Shown: positions 21,206 to 29,820 of the stretch, in pieces
How positions within the stretch are numbered: position 1 is the first letter of the stretch
How the letters are laid out: every line of letters begins with the position of its first letter
Source of the DNA: Micromonospora sp. M71_S20
Lineage (GTDB): Bacteria; Actinomycetota; Actinomycetes; Mycobacteriales; Micromonosporaceae
Direction: 5' to 3'
Assembly: GCF_003664255.1 (NCBI RefSeq)
Contig: NZ_RCCV01000001.1
Span: forward strand, 744,001 to 808,000
Length of the DNA: 64,000 nt
The notes under the pieces: generated by a model
Databases searched by the model: none
Seen by the model: the letters and a program-made list of their open reading frames with translations, nothing else
Told to the model about the DNA's origin: nothing
Program-made: the position numbers and the translations under genes

Positions 21206-21802
21206 TCAGCGCAGGCTCGTGAGGACCTTCTCGTACCTGGCGCGATCGGCGGCGGGGGTCTTCGCCTCCAGGTAGTTGAGCACCACCGTGCCGCGCCGGA
21301 ACGACTGCCCGCCCCACGTCTCGGCGATGTCGCCGGCGCTGGTCTCGTCGGGGAAGACGTACACGGTGACGGCGTCGGTCGCGACCAGCTCGGAGCAGCC
21401 CAGGCCGAGCCCGTCCGGGCCGCACTCGACCGACCGGTCCCGGGGGTTCGGCACCTTCAGCCCGGCGGCCTTGAACGCGTCGACGACCTGCCGCGCGCCG
21501 GGCGTCCCGGTCGGCCGGACCGGCAGCTTCACGGGCGGCGGGCTGGCGGGACGGCGCTGGGTCGGCCCGCCGGCGCTCGGACCCGCCGGTCCCGGGCCCG
21601 TCGACTTCGCGGTCGGCGGGGCGGCCGGCATCGTCGAGGCTTCCGCCGCGCCGGTCGGGCCCGAGGAAGGCACGTCGGCCGGGGTCGACGCCGTGGCGGC
21701 CGGGGGCGCGGCGCGCCGGTCCTCCGCGTCGTCGCCGCAGGCGGCGGTGAGGGCGGCGGCGATCACGAGCACCGCGACGGCGGGCAGGCTCCGGTTGGTC
21801 AC
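21206..21802 (-). CDS. putative lipoprotein of unknown function
   Basis: A ~198-residue secreted lipoprotein. The N-terminus has two charged/polar residues, a hydrophobic core AVAVLVIAAA and a lipobox LTAAC, with the lipidated Cys at about residue 22. A ~75-residue Ala/Pro/Thr/Ser-rich spacer follows, then a compact C-terminal domain (~105-198) with two cysteines (VECGPDGLGLGCSE) that could form a disulfide. The domain is not recognised. It converges tail-to-tail on lhr with an 8-bp gap. The start may be GTG 21802 (chosen; gives a normal signal peptide) or TTG 21820. Cell-surface location is inferred from the lipobox. Confidence 0.75.
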   Translation of the reverse strand: MTNRSLPAVAVLVIAAALTAACGDDAEDRRAAPPAATASTPADVPSSGPTGAAEASTMPAAPPTAKSTGPGPAGPSAGGPTQRRPASPPPVKLPVRPTGTPGARQVVDAFKAAGLKVPNPRDRSVECGPDGLGLGCSELVATDAVTVYVFPDETSAGDIAETWGGQSFRRGTVVLNYLEAKTPAADRARYEKVLTSLR

Positions 21803-21914
21803 CCCTGGCAGTCTGCCCAACCGGATCCCGTCCCGGCAGTGGCCGGTCGGTCAGTGCCGCTGTCCCATTTCTGCCAGCCCGCCCCGGTCGACCGGGGCGG
21901 GCGGCCGACGTCGG

Positions 21915-21920
21915 TACGAT
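21915..21920 (+). promoter_or_regulatory. -10 box upstream of the GNAT/SAM-hydrolase fusion
   Basis: TACGAT at 21915-21920, about 28 bp before ATG 21949. A GAGGGGAG ribosome binding site lies between them. No strong -35 is evident. Confidence 0.35.
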
Positions 21921-21948
21921 CCCGACCGGTCGACGAGGGGAGCCGAGG

Positions 21949-23466
21949 ATGACCGGGACGAACGGGGCGGACGGGGTGGACGGGGCGGACGGGGTGACCG
22001 TCCGGCCGGCGCGGGCCGGGGACCGCCCGGCCGTCGACGCGCTGCACGAACGCGAGTGGGGTGGGCCGTACGTCGTCGCCCACGACACCCGGTACGACCT
22101 GCGTGCGCTGCCCACGCTGGTGGCGACCGACGGGGCCGGGGCGGTCGTCGGGGCGCTCGCCCACCACGACGACGCCGACGGGCTGGAGGTGGTCAGCGTG
22201 GTGGCCGCGACGCCCGGCGGGGGCGTCGGCACGGCGCTGCTGGCGGCGGCCGGGGAGGTGGCCCGGGCCGGGGGCCGGGCCCGGCTCTGGCTCGTCACCA
22301 CGAACGACAACCTGCGGGCGCTGCGGTTCTACCAGCGGCGCGGGCTGCGGCTGGTGCGCGTGGACCGGGGCGCGGTGGACCGGGCCCGCCGGCTCAAGCC
22401 GAGCATCCCGCTGGTCGGCGAGGACGGCATCCCGCTGCACGACGAGCTGGTCCTGGAGCTTCCCCTCACCGCCGACGCAGCGGCCCTGACGCGGCCCCGC
22501 ACCGCCGACGCAGCAGCCCTGACGCGGCCCCGCACCGCCGACGCAGCAGCCCTGACGCGGCCCCGCACCGCCGACGCAGCAGCCCTGACGCGGCCCCGCA
22601 CCGCCGACGGACGGGTTCCCGCCGGCCGCCCGGTCGACGGTCGACAGGTCGTCGCCGGCGCGGCCCGCGCCCCGTGGATCTCCCTGACCACCGACTACGG
22701 CCTCGCCGACGGATTCGTCGCCGCCTGCCACGGGGTGATCGCGCGGCTGGCGCCGGAGGCCCGGGTCGTCGACGTGACGCACCTCGTCCCGCCGGCCGAC
22801 GTACGCCGGGGCGCGGCGGTGCTCGCGCAGGCCGTGCCGCACCTGCCGGAGGGGGTGCACGTGGCCGTCGTCGACCCGGGTGTGGGCACGACCCGGCGGG
22901 GCGTCGCGCTGGCCACGCCCCGCGGGCTGCTGGTGGGGCCGGACAACGGCCTGCTGGTGGAGGCCGCCGAGGCGCTGGGCGGGGTGACCGCGGCCGTCGA
23001 GCTGACCGATCCGGACTGGCTCGCGCCCGAGGTGTCCCGCACGTTCCACGGCCGGGACGTCTTCGCGCCGGTCGCCGCACGGCTGGCGCTCGGCGCACCG
23101 CTGGCCGGGGTCGGTCCGGCGGTCGACCCGGAGTCCCTGGTCCGGCTGCCGGCGCCGGTGCTCCGGCGGGAGGCGGACGGGTTCACGGCCGAGGTTTCGA
23201 CCGTCGACCACTTCGGCAACGTCCAGTTGGCCGCGCCGGCCGACCTGCTGGCGCCGCTGCCGGCCCGGGTCCGGGTGCGGTCGGGCACGGGTGGCGAGCC
23301 CGGCCGCGAGGCCGTGCACGGGCGCACCTTCGGCGACGCCCGGCCGGGCGGGCTGGTGGTGCACGCCGACTCCGCCGGCCGGGTCGCCGTGGCGGTCAAC
23401 GGCGGCCGGGCGGTGGACCTGCTGGCGGTGGCGCCGGGCGACCTGCTGCGCGTCGCGGCCGACTGA
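21949..23466 (+). CDS. GNAT acetyltransferase fused to SAM hydrolase (SAM hydroxide adenosyltransferase)
   Basis: A 505-residue bifunctional protein. Residues ~15-170 are a GNAT domain (VTVRPARAGDRPAVDALHER; acetyl-CoA loop TPGGGVGTALLAAAGEVA; LRALRFYQRRGLRLVRV). Residues 174-217 are four copies of an 11-residue unit TADAAALTRPR. Residues ~235-505 are the DUF62/SAM_adeno_trans fold, which splits S-adenosylmethionine into adenosine and methionine using water. D309 and R316 (VVDPGVGTTRRG) and H367 (TFHGRD) match the catalytic triad and its spacing in archaeal homologues; VGPDNGLL and TVDHFGNVQL are also conserved. GAGGGGAG precedes ATG 21949. The physiological role is unknown. It may control SAM level and acetylate an unknown substrate. 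Confidence 0.9.
   Translation: MTGTNGADGVDGADGVTVRPARAGDRPAVDALHEREWGGPYVVAHDTRYDLRALPTLVATDGAGAVVGALAHHDDADGLEVVSVVAATPGGGVGTALLAAAGEVARAGGRARLWLVTTNDNLRALRFYQRRGLRLVRVDRGAVDRARRLKPSIPLVGEDGIPLHDELVLELPLTADAAALTRPRTADAAALTRPRTADAAALTRPRTADAAALTRPRTADGRVPAGRPVDGRQVVAGAARAPWISLTTDYGLADGFVAACHGVIARLAPEARVVDVTHLVPPADVRRGAAVLAQAVPHLPEGVHVAVVDPGVGTTRRGVALATPRGLLVGPDNGLLVEAAEALGGVTAAVELTDPDWLAPEVSRTFHGRDVFAPVAARLALGAPLAGVGPAVDPESLVRLPAPVLRREADGFTAEVSTVDHFGNVQLAAPADLLAPLPARVRVRSGTGGEPGREAVHGRTFGDARPGGLVVHADSAGRVAVAVNGGRAVDLLAVAPGDLLRVAAD
22468..22599 (+). repeat. four in-frame 33-bp tandem repeats in the fusion linker
   Basis: Units at 22468, 22501, 22534 and 22567, each 33 bp, coding for TADAAALTRPR. 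Copies 2-4 are identical and copy 1 differs at one base (GCG for GCA). A truncated fifth unit (ACCGCCGACG) follows at 22600. The near-perfect identity points to recent expansion. Because 33 is a multiple of 3, gain or loss of units would change only linker length. Confidence 0.95.
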
Positions 23467-23540
23467 GCGACGGGCCGGCGGGGCAACGGGCCGCCGCCGG
23501 ACCGGGCGGACGCCGGACCGGCGGGACGGGCGACCCGAGC

Positions 23541-23576
23541 GCCGGGCCGGGCCGGAGCCACCCGTCCCGGCCCGGC
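23541..23576. terminator. bidirectional hairpin terminator between convergent genes
   Basis: GCCGGGCCGGG (23541-23551) and CCCGGCCCGGC (23566-23576) form a perfect 11-bp stem with a 14-nt loop. It lies between the GNAT/SAM-hydrolase gene (plus) and the SH3-like gene (minus), which converge here. Confidence 0.75.
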
Positions 23577-23595
23577 GGGCGTACGCGGGTGGTGG

Positions 23596-24810
23596 TCAGC
23601 AGAGCGGCACCGTGCCGCCGTAGACCGCCGAGACGTACGCGTGGCTGACGTACTGGCCGCCGGCGAGGCGGTTCCACCGGTTGGTGGTCCGGTACGGGCC
23701 GGCGACGGTCTGCCCGGTCACGTAGCACTCGATCGGCACGTTGGCGTACCTCGCGGCCAGGCCACGCACCGCGTACCCCGTGCCGGCGCCGGCGCGGATG
23801 TTGAGCGGGCCGTCGCCGACCACGCCGCGCGGGCCGCCGCCGGTCCACAGGTACGCCACGTCCACCCAGGCGTTGGTGGTGAGCTGCAGCCCGTCCCAGA
23901 AGGTGCCGTCGGCGAGGTCGACGCCGGCCGGGTTCAACACCACCCGCCCGAACTGGTCCCGCCCGCCGTTGTAGCCGTACTGGTAGGCCGCCTGTGCCTG
24001 CGGCCTGCCCTGCGGAAGGTCCTTCCAGTTCTCCCGGACGGCGCTGAGGTTCCAGTAGTCGTCCCGGGTGTTCCACGGGCCGACGTCCCAGACCGGGGCG
24101 TACTCGCAGCGGCTGCCCGTGGTGGTGCAGACCCGGACGGTGTAGTCGCCGGTGTTCGCCGGGGCCAGGCCGCGCCGGGAGGGCAGTGCGACGAAGTGGT
24201 CCCCGGGCACGATCGTGTGCCCGTTGGCGGTCACCTCGCCGACCAGCCCGATCCGGGTCGCGTACACCCGGTAGGTGAGGCCGGGCGTGGCGGCGGCGAC
24301 GGCGGCGACGGTGTCGGCGGTGTCGGCGGTGAGGCGCACGGCACGCACCTCCGCGGTGGCGCCCGGCCGGCTCGCGGTGAGCACCACCCGGGTCTGCACG
24401 CGGGTGACCGGCCGGTCGAAGACCGCCCCGCCGGTGGCCTCGCGCCACTCGGTCCAGCCCACCGCCCGCCAGCCCCGCACCTGGGCCTCTGCGGTGCCGC
24501 CGGCGGCGGTGCGGGCGTCGACGGCGGCGCGGACCCGGGTGGCGGGCCGGGTCAGGGTGCGCGGCGGCCCGAGGAAGATCCCCTCGGCGACCGCGCTGCG
24601 GGGCACGCGGGCCGGCGCGGGGCGGGGGTCGGCCAGGCGGAGCCCGGCGCGGGTGTGCCGGACGTTGACGTCGTCGGCGTCGACCCGGGAGAGGTCGGTG
24701 CTCCACCGTTCGCCGGCGGCGGCGAGCGCGGGGCCCGGGGAGGGTACGAGGGCGAGGGCGAGGATGACGGTCAGGGCGGCGGTACGGGCGCGACGGTGGG
24801 GCAGAATCAT
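23596..24810 (-). CDS. secreted protein with C-terminal bacterial SH3-like domain
   Basis: A 404-residue exported protein. The signal peptide is clear: RR near the start, hydrophobic LTVILALALV, then ALAAAGE as a likely cleavage site near residue 30. The middle (~90-330) contains LTYRVYATRIGLVGEVTANG and the motif VWDVGPWNTRDDYWN, seen in secreted actinobacterial proteins, and two cysteines in VCTTTGSRCEY. The end (~335-404) is SH3b-like (LNIRAGAGTGYAVRGLA; WNRLAGGQYVSHAYVS), suggesting cell-wall binding. No catalytic motif was recognised. ATG 24810 is chosen because GAGGAG lies 7 nt upstream; the ATG 6 nt earlier is too close to it. Confidence 0.82.
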   Translation of the reverse strand: MILPHRRARTAALTVILALALVPSPGPALAAAGERWSTDLSRVDADDVNVRHTRAGLRLADPRPAPARVPRSAVAEGIFLGPPRTLTRPATRVRAAVDARTAAGGTAEAQVRGWRAVGWTEWREATGGAVFDRPVTRVQTRVVLTASRPGATAEVRAVRLTADTADTVAAVAAATPGLTYRVYATRIGLVGEVTANGHTIVPGDHFVALPSRRGLAPANTGDYTVRVCTTTGSRCEYAPVWDVGPWNTRDDYWNLSAVRENWKDLPQGRPQAQAAYQYGYNGGRDQFGRVVLNPAGVDLADGTFWDGLQLTTNAWVDVAYLWTGGGPRGVVGDGPLNIRAGAGTGYAVRGLAARYANVPIECYVTGQTVAGPYRTTNRWNRLAGGQYVSHAYVSAVYGGTVPLC

Positions 24811-24920
24811 GGGCATTCTCCTCAGAACTCCCTGATCGTGCCCTTGTCGGTAGATCGACAGGAACCTCCATACAAATAGCGACACATGCGAATTCGGCTC
24901 GGACGAGGAAGGATGGACGG

Positions 24921-25829
24921 GTGCCCGAAGGCGACACCGTCTGGAACACCGCCCGCGTGCTGCACCGCGCCCTGGCCGGCGCGCGCCTGACCGGCAGCGA
25001 CTTCCGGGTGCCGCAGCTCGCCGCGACCGACCTCGCCGGCTGGACGGTGCGGGAGTCGGCCAGCCGGGGCAAGCACCTGCTGCTGCGCCTCACCGCCCCG
25101 CCGCACGCCACGCCACCGCCCGACGCCCCGACCGCACCGGAGGGCGGCGCGGCCCCGGCGCAGGGTGGTGCAGTCTCGGCGCAGGCCGGCGGCGCGGCAC
25201 CGGGCGACGACGGCGGGGCGCGCTGGACGCTGCACTCGCACCTGCGGATGGACGGCGCCTGGCGGGTGTACGCGCCGGGGGAACGGTGGGCGGCCCGGCC
25301 GGCGCACCTGATCCGGGTCGTGCTGCGCAGCGCGCGGGCGGTCGCCGTCGGCTACCACCTGCACGAGCTGGCGCTGGTGCCGACCGCCGAGGAGGGGTCG
25401 CTCGTCGGGCACCTCGGCCCCGACCTGCTCGGCGCGGACTGGGACCCGACGGAGGCGGTACGCCGGTTGGCCGCCCACCCGGACGTCACCATCTCCGAGG
25501 CGCTGCTGGACCAGCGCAACCTGGCCGGCGTCGGCAACCTCTACAAGTGCGAGGTGCTCTTCCTGCGCGGCGTCTCGCCGTGGACTCCGGTGCGCGCGGT
25601 GCCGGACCTCGCCGGGACCGTCGCCCTGGCGCAGAAGCTGCTCGCGGCGAACCGGGGCCGCTGGACGCAGAGCACCACCGGATCGCTGCACCGGGGGCAG
25701 ACCAGCTACGTCTACGGCCGGCGCGCCCAGCCCTGCCGTCGGTGCGGCACCGCGATCCGCAAGGAGGAACTGGGCGAGCGGGTCACCTACTGGTGCCCGG
25801 TCTGCCAGCCGGAGCCTCCCGCCGACTGA
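24921..25829 (+). CDS. nei2: Fpg/Nei-family DNA glycosylase (endonuclease VIII-like Nei2)
   Basis: A 302-residue base-excision-repair enzyme. After processing of the initiator it begins PEGDTV, with catalytic Pro and Glu at positions 2-3 as in Nei proteins. LHSHLRMDGAWRVY, the helix-two-turn-helix region LLDQRNLAGVGNLYKCEVLF (Asn and Lys conserved), and a C-terminal zinc finger CRRCGTAIRKEE...YWCPVC are present. A ~35-residue Ala/Pro/Gly-rich insertion at ~60-97 is unusual. GTG 24921 follows GAGGAAGG. It removes oxidised pyrimidines and has AP-lyase activity by family. Mycobacterial nei sits beside lhr; here three unrelated genes lie between the two. Confidence 0.93.
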   Translation: MPEGDTVWNTARVLHRALAGARLTGSDFRVPQLAATDLAGWTVRESASRGKHLLLRLTAPPHATPPPDAPTAPEGGAAPAQGGAVSAQAGGAAPGDDGGARWTLHSHLRMDGAWRVYAPGERWAARPAHLIRVVLRSARAVAVGYHLHELALVPTAEEGSLVGHLGPDLLGADWDPTEAVRRLAAHPDVTISEALLDQRNLAGVGNLYKCEVLFLRGVSPWTPVRAVPDLAGTVALAQKLLAANRGRWTQSTTGSLHRGQTSYVYGRRAQPCRRCGTAIRKEELGERVTYWCPVCQPEPPAD

Positions 25830-26053
25830 CGCCGCCGGGCCGGCACGCGGCCACCGGCCGGCGTGTCGGGCCTGACACTCCGTCGACGCGGCCGCGAGTC
25901 GCATCTCTGCCACAGATACGGACGATTGGGTACTTCCTAACGTCGCCGTCGAGGTCGCATGCTGCGGTTGACTCCTCACGCATCGTCAGCGACGCGCGAC
26001 CGCGTCCGCCACGCCGCCGTGGTGGCCGCCGCGCCCGGACACCGGGGAGAGCC
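25830..26053. other. 224-bp gap before the multicopper-oxidase-like gene
   Basis: Contains a GCCGGC-rich inverted segment just after nei2 that could end its transcript, then a less GC-rich stretch (25905-25975) with TTGGGTACTTCCTAAC and TTGACT that may hold the promoter of the downstream gene. No small gene is supported. Confidence 0.4.
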
Positions 26054-29000
26054 ATGGAGCTGTTCCGCAGACTCCGGATCCCGTGGGCGGAGCGGGCGCC
26101 GGCCCGCGCCGACGGCGACGGCGACGGGACCGGGGCGGGTCCCGTCCCGGCGGCCCGACGCGCCGCGGAGCCGGTCGTCGCGCCGGCCAGCCTCGACCCG
26201 GCCGCCGTCCCGCGCTACTTCGGTCCGGTGCCGAACCACGCCCGCAGCCCGCTGCCGGTCGTCGACGCCGACGGTCGCGTGGTGCCCGGCACCGGCATCC
26301 GCAAGTTCGTCGACGCGCTGCCCCGCCCCGGCGCGCTCGGCCGCACCGAGCTGGGCGCCCACCTGCCGGTGGCGGTGCCGGACACCGTCAGCTACCCGGG
26401 CTGCGACTACTACGAGATCGGCCTGGAGCAGTACGCGCAGCGGCTGCACCGGGACCTGCCGGCGACCCGGCTGCGCGGCTACCGGCAGCTCAACCTCGGC
26501 ACGGACGCCCACGGGCACAACACGGTCGCGCCGGCGGGGCGCCCCTGGCACCTCGGCCCGCTCATCCTGGCCCGGCGCGGCCGGCCGGTCCGGGTCAAGT
26601 TCATCAACCAGCTCCCCACCGGCCGCTCCGGCGAGCTCTTCCTGCCGGTCGACCCGACCGTCGACGGCGCCGGGGCCGGCCCGCTCGACGGCCCGGCGCC
26701 CTACCCGCAGAACCGGGCGGTGCTGCGGCTGGCCGGCGCGCACACCGCCTGGACCAGCGCCGGCAACCCCTGGCAGTGGGTCACACCGGCGGGCGAGATC
26801 ACCCCCTACCCGACGGGGCCCGGCCTGACCCACGTGCCCGACATGCCGCCGCCCGGCGCGGGCGCCACCACGCTCTACTACCCGAACGAGCAGAGCGGGC
26901 GGCTGTGCTGGTTCCACGACAACACCGTCGGCCTGGCCCGGCTCACCGTCTACTCCGGGCAGCTCGCGCTCTACCTGCTCACCGACCCGGCCGAGGAGCG
27001 GCTCGTCGCCGACGAGGTGCTCCCCGCCGACCAGCTGCCTTTGGTGATCGAGGACAAGACCTTCGTACCCGAGGACACCCAGCTCGCCGGGGAGGACCCG
27101 ACGTGGGACCGGGACCGCTGGGGATCCCGGGGCAGCCTCTGGCATCCGCACGTCTACCAGCCCCGGCAGAACCCGCACCGGGCCGACGGGACGAACCCGA
27201 CCGGCCGGTGGGACTACGGGCCGTGGTCGCGTACGGGCGACGACGCCGGGCAGCGGGAGCACGGCGGTACGCCGCACCGGGCGGAGCCCGTCCCGAACCC
27301 GCACCACGACCCCGTCGCCGAACCCGACGAGCCGCCGCTCGCGCCCGGCGTCCCGCACCCCTCGGCGGTGCCGGACGCGTTCGGCGACACCGTGCTGGTC
27401 AACGGGACCGCGTACCCGTACCTGGAGGTCGAGCCGAGGACGTACCGGTTCCGGATCCTCAACGCCTGCCTGGACCGCGGCCTGAACCTCCAGCTCTACC
27501 GGGCCCGCTCCGACGGCCCGATGTGGGACCCGGACGGCGGGCTGGCCGACGGCGACGCCGGTGAGGTGCCGATGGTGGAGGCGGTACGCGCACCGCACCG
27601 GCCGGCCGGCTGGCCGGCGGACGGGCGCGACGGCGGGGTCCCGGACCCGCGCGCCGCCGGCCCGGAGTTCATCCAGGTCGGCAACGAGTGCGGCCTGCTG
27701 CCCGCGCCGGTGGTGGTGCCGAACCAGCCGGTCGGCTACCGGTACGACCGGCGCGACCCGACCGTGCTCAACGTCGACGCGCACGCGCTGCTGCTCGCCC
27801 CCGGGGAGGCCGCCGACGTGTTGGTGGACTTCTCCACCGTCCCGCCAGGCGGCACGCTGATCCTCTACAACGACTGCCCGGCGCCGCTGCCCGGCTTCGA
27901 CCCACGCGCCGACCACCACACCGGCGCGCCGGACCGCGGCGCCGAGGGCGGGGCGCCGCCGACCCGCCCCGGGTACGGGCCGAACACCCGCACCCTGCTC
28001 CAGTTCCGGGTCGCCGGCACCCCGGCGCCGCCGTACGACCTGGCGCGGCTGCGCGAGCGGCTGCCCGGCGCGTACGCGGCCAGCCAGCGCCCGCCGATCG
28101 TGCCGCAGCCGGCGTACGACGCGGCGTTCGGCACCCGGACCGCGCGTGACACGGTGGTCCCGGTGCACGCCGCGACGGTCAGCTTCGTTCCCGCCGGCGC
28201 CGCCGCCCCGGTGCTCCTGCCGCTGGAGGTCAAGGCGGTGCAGCAGGTCTTCGAGCCGGAGCACGGCCGGCTCGTCGGCCGCCTCGGCGTCGGGCACCCG
28301 CACGCCGGGCCGCTCTCCCCCACCGTCCTGCCGCTCGGGCCGACCGACCCGGCCACCGAGGTGCTGCACGTCAGCGACCCCGCCGTCGCGTTGGGCGGGC
28401 CCGCCGACGGCACCCAGCTCTGGCGCATCCGTGGCAACAGCCGGCAGACCCAGCCGGTGCGGTTCACCGGCTGCGACGTGCAGCTGGTCGGCCGGGTCGG
28501 CTGGGACGGCGCCACCCGGCCGCCGCACCCGGCGGAGCGGGGCTGGAGGCAGGTCGTCCGGGTCAACCCGCGCGAGGACGTGATCGTCGCGCTCCGGCCG
28601 GTCGCGCCGCCCCTGCCGTTCAAGATCGGCGACAGCGTACGGCTGCTCGACCCGGTCCGGCCGGCGGGCACCCGGACCGGCTCGACCCCGGTCAGCCCGG
28701 TGGACGGCCGGCCCGCGGTGGTGGTGAACCAGCTCGTCAACCTCGGTTGGGAGTACCACTGGCACAGCCAGCTCGGCGGCCACCGGGACCAGGGCATGAC
28801 CCGACCGCTGGTGCTGCGGGTGTCGCCCCGGGCACCGACCGGGCTGACCGCGACGCCCGCCCCCGGCTCGGCCACCGCGCTGCCCGCGATCGCGCTGACC
28901 TGGACGGGCAACGGCAGTCGCCCGCCGGCCACCAGCCACCTGCTCCAGCGGGCCACCGACGCCGCCTTCACGGAAGGGCTCACGGCGATCACCGTGGCGG

Positions 29001-29698
29001 CCACGGCGACCCGCCACACGGACGCCACGGTCACCCCCGGGGTGACCTACCACTACCGGATCCGGGCGGAGAACGCGGTGAGCTGCTCCACCTGGTCCAA
29101 CAGCGTGCCGGCCGCGGTGCACCTCGCCGCGCCGGCCGGGCTGACCGCGGCGATCCCGCCGGCCGCGCCGCTGCGGATCGCGCTGCGCTGGGCCAACCGC
29201 TCCTTCGCCACCGGGATCGACGTGCAGCGAGCCACCAACCCGACGTTCAGCAGCGGGCCGGGCACCACCGCGATCGGCGTCGGCGACAACCATCTCGACG
29301 CCGCCGTGGCGCCGGACACCACGTACTACTACCGGGTGCGGACCACCTACCTCGGCGCAGCGTCGGCCTGGTCGACGGTGGCCCGGGCGACCACCCCGCC
29401 GGCGCCGGGCCCGCCCACGGGGGTGACCGCCACCGCGACGGCACCCGGGCCGGACACGGCGACGGTGATCCTCGCCTGGGCGGCGAGCACCCCGGCCGGA
29501 CCGGGCGCGGGGTTCATCGTGCAACGGGCGCTGGACCCGGCGTTCGGCCGGGAGGTGGCGACCTTCACCGTCACCGGCCGGGGCTTCACCAACAGCGGAC
29601 TGGCGCGCGGCGTCACCTACCACTACCGGATCCGGTCGTTCAACGTCGTCGGCAGCTCCCCGTTCACCGGCCCGATCCCGATAACCACGCCTCCCTGA
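26054..29698 (+). CDS. multicopper-oxidase-like protein lacking most copper ligands, with three fibronectin III domains
   Basis: A 1214-residue protein. Residues ~45-915 align with CotA/bacterial-laccase-type multicopper oxidases, but copper motifs are degraded. The first HxH is R225-L-A227; the second HxH is H288-D-N290 in CWFHDNTVGLARLTVYSG; the HPxHxH segment reads QPVRFT (Q800-T805); only the last HxH survives, as H902-W-H904 with Trp replacing the T1 cysteine. It is unlikely to be a normal blue copper oxidase. Residues ~926-1214 are three fibronectin III repeats, each with a YxYRIR or YYYRVR strand. No signal peptide is visible, so location is unclear. ATG 26054 follows GGGGAGAG. A binding or structural spore/envelope role is possible but inferred. 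Confidence 0.85.
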   Translation: MELFRRLRIPWAERAPARADGDGDGTGAGPVPAARRAAEPVVAPASLDPAAVPRYFGPVPNHARSPLPVVDADGRVVPGTGIRKFVDALPRPGALGRTELGAHLPVAVPDTVSYPGCDYYEIGLEQYAQRLHRDLPATRLRGYRQLNLGTDAHGHNTVAPAGRPWHLGPLILARRGRPVRVKFINQLPTGRSGELFLPVDPTVDGAGAGPLDGPAPYPQNRAVLRLAGAHTAWTSAGNPWQWVTPAGEITPYPTGPGLTHVPDMPPPGAGATTLYYPNEQSGRLCWFHDNTVGLARLTVYSGQLALYLLTDPAEERLVADEVLPADQLPLVIEDKTFVPEDTQLAGEDPTWDRDRWGSRGSLWHPHVYQPRQNPHRADGTNPTGRWDYGPWSRTGDDAGQREHGGTPHRAEPVPNPHHDPVAEPDEPPLAPGVPHPSAVPDAFGDTVLVNGTAYPYLEVEPRTYRFRILNACLDRGLNLQLYRARSDGPMWDPDGGLADGDAGEVPMVEAVRAPHRPAGWPADGRDGGVPDPRAAGPEFIQVGNECGLLPAPVVVPNQPVGYRYDRRDPTVLNVDAHALLLAPGEAADVLVDFSTVPPGGTLILYNDCPAPLPGFDPRADHHTGAPDRGAEGGAPPTRPGYGPNTRTLLQFRVAGTPAPPYDLARLRERLPGAYAASQRPPIVPQPAYDAAFGTRTARDTVVPVHAATVSFVPAGAAAPVLLPLEVKAVQQVFEPEHGRLVGRLGVGHPHAGPLSPTVLPLGPTDPATEVLHVSDPAVALGGPADGTQLWRIRGNSRQTQPVRFTGCDVQLVGRVGWDGATRPPHPAERGWRQVVRVNPREDVIVALRPVAPPLPFKIGDSVRLLDPVRPAGTRTGSTPVSPVDGRPAVVVNQLVNLGWEYHWHSQLGGHRDQGMTRPLVLRVSPRAPTGLTATPAPGSATALPAIALTWTGNGSRPPATSHLLQRATDAAFTEGLTAITVAATATRHTDATVTPGVTYHYRIRAENAVSCSTWSNSVPAAVHLAAPAGLTAAIPPAAPLRIALRWANRSFATGIDVQRATNPTFSSGPGTTAIGVGDNHLDAAVAPDTTYYYRVRTTYLGAASAWSTVARATTPPAPGPPTGVTATATAPGPDTATVILAWAASTPAGPGAGFIVQRALDPAFGREVATFTVTGRGFTNSGLARGVTYHYRIRSFNVVGSSPFTGPIPITTPP

Positions 29699-29720
29699 CC
29701 GGCCGCGCCACGGCCCGCGC

Positions 29721-29791
29721 CGATCATGCAGTTGTGGTGGGGTGCGAAACGCCCGAACGGTTGCCGAGCCAGCACCACGACTGCATGATCG
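29721..29791. terminator. long palindrome between convergent genes (bidirectional terminator)
   Basis: CGATCATGCAGTTGTGGTG (29721-29739) and CACCACGACTGCATGATCG (29773-29791) are 19-bp arms with a single mismatch, separated by 33 nt. It sits midway between the multicopper-oxidase-like gene and pspM, which converge. It is AT-richer than its surroundings, so it may be a dispersed genomic palindrome rather than a simple terminator. Confidence 0.75.
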
Positions 29792-29820
29792 ACCCGGTCG
29801 TGAGGCGGGGCGGGGCGGCG

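Noticed and set aside
22468..22599. Possible CRISPR array
   Set aside because: The 33-bp units are contiguous, have no spacers, keep the reading frame and encode a repeated peptide. There are no cas genes.
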